64,000 nt of DNA from CAYSLU01 sp964431965 (GTDB taxonomy: Bacteria; Verrucomicrobiota; Kiritimatiellia; CAIKKV01; CAYSLU01), in assembly GCA_964431965.1 (NCBI GenBank), contig CAYSLU010000006.1, forward strand, positions 1-64,000, read 5' to 3'. The notes under the pieces were generated by a model, which searched no databases, had not been told where the DNA came from, and was given only the letters and a program-made list of their open reading frames with translations. This document shows positions 57,360-64,000 of this stretch, piece after piece. A program made the translations under genes and the position numbers. The first letter of the stretch is position 1. Each line of letters starts with the position of its first letter.

Positions 57360-59560
57360 ACGAGCTGATCTACGAGCACACCGTGGCGAGCGGGGCCATC
57401 GCGGCCGGGCTGGCGATCGCCGTCCTGTTCGGCCTCTTCACGTTCCGCCGCCACCTGGCGACGGAGTGGGCCACGCTGGCGCTGGCGCTTCTGCGCCTGG
57501 CCTTTCTGGCTGTGCTCGGCTGGTGCCTCTTCATGCCGCTGGTGAAGCGGACGCACGTCAGCATGGTCAAGCCGCGCTTTGTCGTCGCGCTCGACACGTC
57601 GGCCAGCATGGCCCTGTCGCCGGCCGCGGACATCTCCAACCGGTGGACGGTGGCGCGGGCGCTGCTGTCGCAGCCGTGGGCGGCGGCCGTCTCCGCCGAG
57701 TGCGGGGTGGACCTCTATCCGTTCGCCTCGGACCTCGGCGCGAAGACCACGCTCGAGGGCGCGGCCGCGCTCGCGCCCGACGGCTCGACCACGCAGCTGC
57801 GCGACTGCCTGGCCCGGATCACGGACCGCTACAAGGGGCAGAAGCTCGCGGGCCTGCTGCTCCTGTCGGACGGCGTGGACATGCGCGAGGGGCTCGGGGC
57901 GTGGGTGAAGCAGAAGTGGCCGTGCCCGATCTACACCGTGCGGCTGGAGCCGGCCGTTTCGTGGGCGGTGCAGCCGGACGTGCGGGTCGACACGATCGCG
58001 GCTTCGCGCCGGGTGACGATCGGCTGGAGCAGCGAGCTTAAGGCGATGATTTCGGGCGAGGGCACCGGCGGGCGCGTGCTGAACGTGCGCCTGCTGGAGA
58101 ACGGGCGGCAGATCCAGGAGCTGCCGACGCAGCTGCCGGCCGAAGGCGGCAGCCGGGAGGTCGTGTTCCAGCTCGCGCACGACGAGGTCGGCGCGTACAC
58201 CTACGAAGTCCGGGTTCCGCCGTTCGAGGGCGAGCTGAACACGAACGACAACGCCTTTGCGGTCACCATCCAGGTGCTCGACGCGAAGAACCGGCTGCTC
58301 TACGTGGAGAGCATTCCGCGCTGGGAGTCGAAGTACCTGGTCCGCACGCTCAACGGGATCCAGAACATCACGCCGCTGGCGTTCGTGCGCGGCGCGGAAA
58401 ACCGGTTCATCGCGCTGGGCGGGCGCGCGGGGGCGTCGCTCGACCTCACCGAGGACGAGCTGGGCAAGCAGAAGATCGTGATCCTGGGCGACCTCGACGC
58501 CGAGGCCCTGGGGGACGCGCGCGCCGCGGCGCTCGCCAAGTTCGTGGAGAACGGCGGCAGCCTGGTGCTGCTCGGGGGCCCCGCCGCGTGGGGCCGAAAG
58601 GGGTTCGAGGCGTCGGGCCTTCGCCCGGTGCTGCCGGTTCGGCGCCCGGCCATGCAGCCGGCCGCCGAGGGGCGCTTCCAGATGCGGCTGACGGCCGCGG
58701 GGCGCACGCACCCGGCGTTTTCGGCCGACGCGAAGTCATGGGAAACGCTGCCGCCCGTGCTGTCGATTTTCACCGGCGGCGACGCCGCGCCCGGTGCGAT
58801 GGCGCTCGTTGCGGCGGCCTCCGACCAGGGCGACGTGCCGATCGTTTTCGCCCAGCGCTACGGGCAGGGAAAGGTCGTGGCGATCCTCACCGACTCGCTG
58901 TGGAAGTGGCAGCTCAACCCCGGCAAGGAGAAGGCGCACTTCCGGTTCTGGAATCAGGTGCTGCAGTGGCTGATCCCGGCCGAGTCCGAGCTGGCGGCCG
59001 GGCAGCTCGACCTGTTCGCCGACCGCGACCAGGTGCTGATGGGCGAGGCGATCACCCTGAACGCGCGGCTGTCCGGCGTGGAGCGCCCGCCGGCGGACGG
59101 ACTGAAGTGCGAGATCCGCGCGCCGGACGGGCGCAAGCTGCCGTTCGCCATGGCCAAGCAGAACGTGGTGTCGACGACCGGAAAGAGCTTCTCGGGCTAC
59201 TCGGTGCAGTTCATGCCCGAAGCGCCGGGCCTGTACCGCGCCGTGGCGGTTGCCGGCGCCGGCGCCGAGGGCCGTCCGATCGAGTCATCGCCCTACTCGT
59301 TTTTCGTGAAGCCCTACACGCCCGAGTCCGCGCCGCGCCCGCTGAACGCCGACCTGCTCAAGGCGCTCGCCGTGGAGAGCGGCGGCCGGTTCTGCGAGCC
59401 GGAGGAGCTTAGCGCGGCTCTCTCCGCCCTCGAGTTCCGGGGCACGGAGGAAGAGAGCGTGAGCTACTCGTCGCCGTGGAACAACGTGCCCGTCCTCGCT
59501 TGTTTGCTTGCCCTGCTGGCCATAGAATGGGTCTTCAGGAAGGCTCGCCATATGGCGTAG
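57356..59560 (+). CDS. Large membrane vWA protein with GATase-like domain
   Basis: A 734-aa protein. Helices at ~12-30 and ~42-62; vWA-like domain ~70-200 (PRFVVALDTSASMALSPAAD, LAGLLLLSDGVDMREG); beta-sandwich ~230-300; amidotransferase-like ~305-500 (KIVILGDLDAEALGDARAAA, FVENGGSLVLLGGPAAWGRK, RYGQGKVVAILTDSLWKWQL); C-terminal helix ~710-728 (VLACLLALLAIEWVFRK). A similar plan to the BatA-like gene just upstream suggests an ancient duplication. ATGA overlap with that gene. Confidence 0.88.
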   Translation: MNELIYEHTVASGAIAAGLAIAVLFGLFTFRRHLATEWATLALALLRLAFLAVLGWCLFMPLVKRTHVSMVKPRFVVALDTSASMALSPAADISNRWTVARALLSQPWAAAVSAECGVDLYPFASDLGAKTTLEGAAALAPDGSTTQLRDCLARITDRYKGQKLAGLLLLSDGVDMREGLGAWVKQKWPCPIYTVRLEPAVSWAVQPDVRVDTIAASRRVTIGWSSELKAMISGEGTGGRVLNVRLLENGRQIQELPTQLPAEGGSREVVFQLAHDEVGAYTYEVRVPPFEGELNTNDNAFAVTIQVLDAKNRLLYVESIPRWESKYLVRTLNGIQNITPLAFVRGAENRFIALGGRAGASLDLTEDELGKQKIVILGDLDAEALGDARAAALAKFVENGGSLVLLGGPAAWGRKGFEASGLRPVLPVRRPAMQPAAEGRFQMRLTAAGRTHPAFSADAKSWETLPPVLSIFTGGDAAPGAMALVAAASDQGDVPIVFAQRYGQGKVVAILTDSLWKWQLNPGKEKAHFRFWNQVLQWLIPAESELAAGQLDLFADRDQVLMGEAITLNARLSGVERPPADGLKCEIRAPDGRKLPFAMAKQNVVSTTGKSFSGYSVQFMPEAPGLYRAVAVAGAGAEGRPIESSPYSFFVKPYTPESAPRPLNADLLKALAVESGGRFCEPEELSAALSALEFRGTEEESVSYSSPWNNVPVLACLLALLAIEWVFRKARHMA

Positions 59561-59586
59561 CGGCGCGGGCGTGGAGGAGTACCGTG

Positions 59587-60249
59587 ATGACGATTCGCAT
59601 GGCGGTGGCGGGCGCGGCTCTGGCGGGCGCGCTATGGGGGAGCGCGGCCTGGGCGGCCGAGAACCTCGTGGTCAACGGCAGCTTCGATCATCCGGACGAC
59701 CCCCTGTACGGGTGGAAGTATCGATACGATCTGCCGGGCGAGAGCTGGTACTTCAAGAATCACGAGCATGTGAAGGTCGAGCCGGTCGAGACCGGCCGGC
59801 GCCGCGTGCTCGCGCTCTGGGGCAACGAGGCGATCCTGCAGGTGCCGGGGCAGGGGACCCAGGTGGACAGCAAGCCGGCGGCGGTGAAGCCCGGGGGGCG
59901 GTACAAGCTGACCGTCTCGGCGCGCACGTCGGGGCCGGACTGCCGGATCCTGGTCGAAGGCTACAAGTGGGCGCCGGGCGTGAAGCCGCATCCCGACCCC
60001 GAACTGCACGAGCTGCGCAAGTGCTACAAGGCCCGCGAGGTGTATTTCGGGGCCGTCAAGGCGGGAACGAGCGGCGGCGTGGGGAAGAACTGGCAGACCG
60101 AGTCGCAGACCTTCCCCAAGGAAGGCGGATCGGACCTGGCGCTGGACAGCTGGAAGAAGGCCGAGTTCCTCGTGGTCCATATCGTGGCCATCAAGGGCAG
60201 CGAGGGCACGCTGTACGTGGATGACGTGCGGCTGGAGCGGATCGACTGA
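59587..60249 (+). CDS. Exported carbohydrate-binding-like protein
   Basis: A 220-aa protein with a signal peptide (VAGAALAGALWGSAAWA-AE) and one beta-jelly-roll domain in the CBM/galactose-binding style: NLVVNGSFDHPDDPLYGWKY, VKPGGRYKLTVSARTSGPDC, and a closing TLYVDDVRLERID. ATG at 59587, with GGAGGAG upstream; GTG at 59584 is also possible. It sits between two large cluster proteins, so it is likely part of the same envelope complex. Ligand unknown. Confidence 0.8.
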   Translation: MTIRMAVAGAALAGALWGSAAWAAENLVVNGSFDHPDDPLYGWKYRYDLPGESWYFKNHEHVKVEPVETGRRRVLALWGNEAILQVPGQGTQVDSKPAAVKPGGRYKLTVSARTSGPDCRILVEGYKWAPGVKPHPDPELHELRKCYKAREVYFGAVKAGTSGGVGKNWQTESQTFPKEGGSDLALDSWKKAEFLVVHIVAIKGSEGTLYVDDVRLERID

Positions 60250-60282
60250 CCACCCCCGGTGAAGCCCGGGCGGTGCGGCACC

Positions 60283-63200
60283 ATGACGAACTTGCATCAC
60301 GAGCTGGAGCGGATCGGGACGACGCTGAACCGCTGGAAGGCCGAGCAGTGGGCGGCGACCTCCGCGGCCGTGCTCTGCGCGGCGCTCGGGGTGGCCGGCC
60401 TGGCCGACTTCCTGTTCCGGTTCGGCTTTGCCGGCCGGTTCATCCTCTGGGCGGTGCTCGTGGTTCTGGCCGGGGCGGCCGTCTGGCGGATCGGCCGCGA
60501 GGTCCGGCGCCGATGGACGGCCGAGGGCGTGGCCGCTGCGATCGAGCGCGCGTTTCCGCGCCTCGACAACCGGCTGATCAACACCGTCCAGTTCTCGGGC
60601 CTGCCGAAGCCGGACGCGCTCGAGGCTGCCTGCGTCGCGCAGGGCGTGCCCGGCTGGTCCGAAGTGGATGTGCGCCAGATGAAGGACCGCCGGGGCCGGC
60701 GGCGGGCGGGGCTGGGGCTGGCGGCGGGCGTGCTCTTCCTCGCCGCGCCGGGGTTCTGGTCCGGCCCCTCCTGGGGCAATGCGCTGCTGCGCGTGCTGAA
60801 TCCCTTCTCGGCGCGGCCGCCGGCCACGCTGGCCGTGATCCTGCGCGTGGATCCGGGCGACCGCGTCGTGGTGCAGGGCGCCCCGCTCGTTCTGTCCTGC
60901 TCCGCGCAGGGGAAGCGGCACCAGCCGGCGTTCGTCGATCTGATGCCCGCTGACGACCGGAAGGTGTCGGTTCGGCTCGGCGCGCTGGCGGGCTCCGGGA
61001 GCGAGTCATTCGCCCACCGGCTGCCGCAGGTCAAGACCGAGATCCGCTACCGGTTTCGGGTCGGCGACGCCGTGTCGCCGCCGTATCGGATCCGCGTCCG
61101 GCCGCCGCTCGCGCTTGCCGCCGTGGAGCTCGTGGTCCAGCCGCCGGCCTACACCCGGCTTCCGCCGAGGGCGTTTGACGGCCTGGCCGGAGAGGCCCTG
61201 ATCCCGCAGGGCGCGAGCGTACGGGCGACCGTTCGCGGAACGTGCCCGATGAAGGCGCTGACGGCCGATGCAGGCGCCGGTGCGGCGCCGTTCGCCCCCA
61301 CCGACGATCCCGCCGTCTGGACGGGCTTGGTGCACACGGCTGACGCCAGGGAAGTGCGGCTCCGCGCGACGGACGAGGACGGCTTTGCCACCGAGTCCAC
61401 GCTGAAGATCCAGGTGATTCCGGACCGGCCGCCGGCCATCCAGGTCGCGGCCCCGACCGGCCGTACCGCGATCGGCGCGGGTGCGTCGCCGCAGATCCAG
61501 TGGACCGTATCGGATGACTACGGCCTGTCCGCCGTGGTGCTCGAGCGCGTGACGCCGAGCCCGTCCGGAGTGGTGGCGGCCGTGCCCGTGCAGGAATGGC
61601 CGGTCGCCGCGCAGCGGGACTTCTCGGCGCTGTGGACCGGCTCGGTGATCCGGGCCGGGACCAAGGACGCGCAGGTGTTCCGGATTGCGGCGATCGACAA
61701 CGCCCCCGGCCGCGCGGCGCACCGCAGCGAGTCGCCGCTGATCGTGTTCGAGCCGGTCACGGCGGGGGACGCCGCCGACGCCGATCGGCGGTCGGACGCC
61801 GACACGGATGCGTCGCTCGATCGGCTGCTGGCCATGCAGACCGAGAACCTGGACCGAACCCGGAAGCTGGACGGGACGCTGGACACGGCGAAGGCCGAGC
61901 AGTGGGCGGAGGCGTCGGGCGTCCAGAAGGATGTCCGACGGATCGCGGGGCGGCTGCTGGGCGACCCGCGCAAGCCGCTGGGCGCCCTGGCCCGCGTGAT
62001 GGACCGGCTGTTCCGCGACGAGATGGTCGAGGTGATCGACGCCCTTCGCCAGGTTCCGGCCGCGCCGGCCGCCGAGAAAGGCGCCTTTGCCCGGCGCAGC
62101 GTGTTCCTGCAGCAGCGCATCCTGGACACGCTGACCCGCGTCGAGCAGGGGGCGGACCGTGCGCAGCGGCACGGGCAGATCACCGGCCTGCTGGCCCTGC
62201 TCGACGCGCTCGTGCGCGGCCAGGATCAGGCGCTGGGCACGACGCGGGCCACCGTCAAGAGCTCCGCCGCGCTGCCGGCGGGGCTGGTGGACAAGCAGGA
62301 CGCGCTCGCCGGGGACGTCGGCGAGTTCGTGGGCGTGTGCCGCAAGGAGGCGCGCGGCCTGGAGCGGGCGGACAAGGAGTTCGCGGCGCTGGTCGTCCAG
62401 GTGGCGGACGCGTGCGAACAGCGCGCCGTGGCGGCGGACATGACGCGTGCGGCCGAGCGGCTCGAGAGCCAGGCCGGTGCGGAGGCGGTCCCGTTCCAGG
62501 AGCGCGCGCTGGCCGCGCTCAAGGAGTGCCAGGACCTGATGACCCAGTGGCGCGCGGCGGAGGCGACCGAGAAGATGGACGAGCTGCGCGAGGCCGTGGC
62601 CGATGGCAAGGAGCGGCTGCAGCGGATGCAGAACCTGCAGAAGAAGGTCCTGGACAGCATCCGCGCCGTCGAGCAGCAGAAGGACATGTCGAAAAAGGAA
62701 ATGGACGAGCTGCAGGAAGAGATCGCGGAGCTGAAGGCCAACCTGGGCGACGCCGCGCTGCAGCTGGCGAAGGACCTGAACGTGCTGCCCGAGCTGCCCG
62801 TGGGCAACGAGCTCGTGGAGGACGTCTACCAGGTCTACGAGGAATGCGAGCAGATCCCGGGCTCCGACAAGACGAAGGCCACGGAGACGGGCGTGCAGAA
62901 GGAGGACTTCATCCTCGACCTGCTCGAGAAGACCACCAAGCGGGCCGACGACATGGAAATGTGGCTCACCGACAAGCCGGACGCCACGAAGCGCAACGTG
63001 GAGAACTTCGACAAGACCGAGATGCCCCAGATTCCGGTGATTCCGCTGCCGACCAAGATGGAGGACATCATCGGCGAGCTTCTGAAGCAGGAGGAGGAGG
63101 AGCGCGACAAGGCGGACGACTCGGCGCAAAACCAGGGCGTCCCGGACATGGCCATGGGCTGGGACGTCGTGGAGGGGGAGTGGACAACCTACAGCGGCAA

Positions 63201-63843
63201 GGGCAAGTCCGGAAACGAGCGCCCGGACCACAAGGAGCAGGATGGCCGCTCCGGGATCGGGCGGCAGGGCCAGTCCGATGGCGAGTCGGTGGCGGGCTCC
63301 GGGAAGGTCAACGAGGGCGACGAGAAGATCGAGGCGCGGCGCACGCAGGACTCGGCCCAGAGCGGTCAGGTTCAGGAGGAGGGGCACCAGGACGCCAAGG
63401 CCACGGGCGGGGGCAAGAACTCGGGCTACGCCTCCGACTTCGGCATGCCGGGCTCCGGCCCGCGGCGCGACGCGAATACGCCCCCTTCCGAGCTGGGCAT
63501 GCAGGCGATGCTGCGCCGGCACGCTGAGGCGCTGTATGCGAAGGCGTCGCTGATGCACGTGCGAACGGGCGACCTCGACGAAGCGATCGTCAGCATGCGG
63601 AAGGCGGAGGATGCGATGGCCGCGGGCCGCATCCAGCAGGTGCGCGAGTTCCAGAAGCGCGCGGTGATCGCGCTCAAGAAGACGAAGGTCGAGCTGGAGT
63701 CCGGCTCCACGGCGGCCACGATCGGGCTGGCGGAGGGGCCGGCGCCGGCGGAGGAGCAGGCGACCGGCGTCGTCGACGAGGCGCCGGCGAACTACCGGGA
63801 TCTGGTGTCCGAATACTTCAAGTCCCTGGGCCAGGGCGAGTGA
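60283..63843 (+). CDS. Very large DUF4175-like membrane protein with long coiled coil
   Basis: A 1186-aa protein. Two or three N-terminal helices (~33-70, AVLCAALGVAGLADFLFRFG; ~140-160); a conserved AIERAFPRLDNRLINTVQFS typical of DUF4175-like proteins of these clusters; beta-rich extracytoplasmic region to ~510 (Ig-like, VSDDYGLSAVVLERVTP); then ~700-1170 dominated by charged helices with heptads (MQNLQKKVLDSIRAVEQQKD, MDELQEEIAELKANLGDAAL) and a low-complexity acidic/Gly stretch. ATG at 60283 with only a weak ribosome site. Probably a scaffold of the Bat-like complex; function inferred. Confidence 0.85.
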   Translation: MTNLHHELERIGTTLNRWKAEQWAATSAAVLCAALGVAGLADFLFRFGFAGRFILWAVLVVLAGAAVWRIGREVRRRWTAEGVAAAIERAFPRLDNRLINTVQFSGLPKPDALEAACVAQGVPGWSEVDVRQMKDRRGRRRAGLGLAAGVLFLAAPGFWSGPSWGNALLRVLNPFSARPPATLAVILRVDPGDRVVVQGAPLVLSCSAQGKRHQPAFVDLMPADDRKVSVRLGALAGSGSESFAHRLPQVKTEIRYRFRVGDAVSPPYRIRVRPPLALAAVELVVQPPAYTRLPPRAFDGLAGEALIPQGASVRATVRGTCPMKALTADAGAGAAPFAPTDDPAVWTGLVHTADAREVRLRATDEDGFATESTLKIQVIPDRPPAIQVAAPTGRTAIGAGASPQIQWTVSDDYGLSAVVLERVTPSPSGVVAAVPVQEWPVAAQRDFSALWTGSVIRAGTKDAQVFRIAAIDNAPGRAAHRSESPLIVFEPVTAGDAADADRRSDADTDASLDRLLAMQTENLDRTRKLDGTLDTAKAEQWAEASGVQKDVRRIAGRLLGDPRKPLGALARVMDRLFRDEMVEVIDALRQVPAAPAAEKGAFARRSVFLQQRILDTLTRVEQGADRAQRHGQITGLLALLDALVRGQDQALGTTRATVKSSAALPAGLVDKQDALAGDVGEFVGVCRKEARGLERADKEFAALVVQVADACEQRAVAADMTRAAERLESQAGAEAVPFQERALAALKECQDLMTQWRAAEATEKMDELREAVADGKERLQRMQNLQKKVLDSIRAVEQQKDMSKKEMDELQEEIAELKANLGDAALQLAKDLNVLPELPVGNELVEDVYQVYEECEQIPGSDKTKATETGVQKEDFILDLLEKTTKRADDMEMWLTDKPDATKRNVENFDKTEMPQIPVIPLPTKMEDIIGELLKQEEEERDKADDSAQNQGVPDMAMGWDVVEGEWTTYSGKGKSGNERPDHKEQDGRSGIGRQGQSDGESVAGSGKVNEGDEKIEARRTQDSAQSGQVQEEGHQDAKATGGGKNSGYASDFGMPGSGPRRDANTPPSELGMQAMLRRHAEALYAKASLMHVRTGDLDEAIVSMRKAEDAMAAGRIQQVREFQKRAVIALKKTKVELESGSTAATIGLAEGPAPAEEQATGVVDEAPANYRDLVSEYFKSLGQGE

Positions 63844-63854
63844 GGCGGGTGCGC

Positions 63855-64000
63855 ATGACGGGATGGGATGGATGGAGGGGGATTGGCGCCGTGCGTGCGG
63901 CCGGGCTTGCCGTGGCGGCGCTGGCGGCCGGCGCGCCGCACTCCGCGCATGCGGCGGACTGGGCTGTTGAGCCGTCGGCGCTTCGGTTCGAGGTGCGGGT
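63855..64000 (+). CDS. Exported protein, 5' end only (cut by window edge)
   Basis: An open frame from ATG 63855 (with GAGGCGGG upstream) to the right edge. It encodes a Trp-rich start and a signal-peptide-like segment (AVRAAGLAVAALAAGAPHSAHA) followed by ADWAVEPSALRFEVRV. It follows the DUF4175-like gene by 11 bp, so it is the next cistron of the cluster. Too short to name. Confidence 0.7.
   Translation, partial: MTGWDGWRGIGAVRAAGLAVAALAAGAPHSAHAADWAVEPSALRFEVR

Noticed and set aside
61006..63558. 850-codon minus-strand frame opposite the DUF4175-like gene
   Set aside because: Leu/His/Arg-rich antisense of a coiled-coil gene; no motif and no ribosome site.
1..64000. CRISPR arrays, tRNA or rRNA genes, insertion sequences, integrases
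   Set aside because: No regularly spaced direct repeats, no tRNA-like cloverleaf or rRNA core sequence, and no transposase or recombinase reading frame were seen; a tRNA search program was not available to me.

Overview
The window is about 64 kb of GC-rich DNA from a Gram-negative bacterium; a TonB-dependent receptor and a YfiR-type periplasmic protein imply an outer membrane. The gene mix suggests the Planctomycetes-Verrucomicrobia-Lentisphaerae-Kiritimatiellae group: a sulfatase, uroporphyrinogen-decarboxylase-like proteins beside sugar genes, sialidase-like propellers, a heparinase-like lyase, and a DUF4159/DUF58/BatA/DUF4175-like cluster. That placement is an inference from gene content, not from a marker gene. 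A 100-N scaffold gap (17391-17490) shows this is a draft assembly.

Region by region: 1-8.5 kb holds carbohydrate and acyl catabolism genes (a glycosidase-like TIM-barrel protein cut by the left edge, a C45 peptidase, a malate/lactate dehydrogenase-family enzyme, a DUF5060/DUF4038 glycosidase, a lactonase, a BNR sialidase-like protein, a Nudix hydrolase). 8.6-12.1 kb is a cassette of small exported and membrane proteins: twin 96-aa proteins, a TPR-YidD fusion, a TPR plus membrane protein and a lipoprotein. It carries a strong intrinsic terminator built over a start codon and several dispersed palindromic repeats. 12.2-15.2 kb holds a polyprenyl sugar-phosphate transferase, an Smr protein and a URO-D-like protein. 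15.2-17.2 kb is a small defence/addiction islet (a C-protein-like regulator with a palindromic operator, a PD-(D/E)XK nuclease-like protein and a PIN/RHH toxin-antitoxin pair). 17.2-22.3 kb holds a sulfatase, a purine permease, a GtrA-like protein and a propeller protein.

22.5-37.5 kb is the highlight: one 15-kb, tightly packed, same-strand operon for a Wsp-like alternative chemosensory pathway. Its order is CheW, CheR-TPR, CheW, UrtA-like solute-binding protein, chemoreceptor, TonB-dependent receptor, YfiR, CHASE8-type chemoreceptor, CheA-REC, CheB, REC-histidine kinase. No flagellar gene, ABC permease or diguanylate cyclase lies in the window. The layout suggests that outer-membrane, periplasmic and inner-membrane sensing are wired into one kinase array.

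37.5-51.7 kb returns to metabolism: a HAD-cupin fusion, an MFS transporter, a translationally coupled tlyA-nadK-sialidase-DUF3592 chain, and a URO-D/propeller-SIS/heparinase operon divergent from a GH4 glycosidase. 51.9-64 kb is a Bat-like cluster of von Willebrand factor A and very large membrane proteins, lacking the MoxR ATPase in the stretch seen, and it continues past the right edge.
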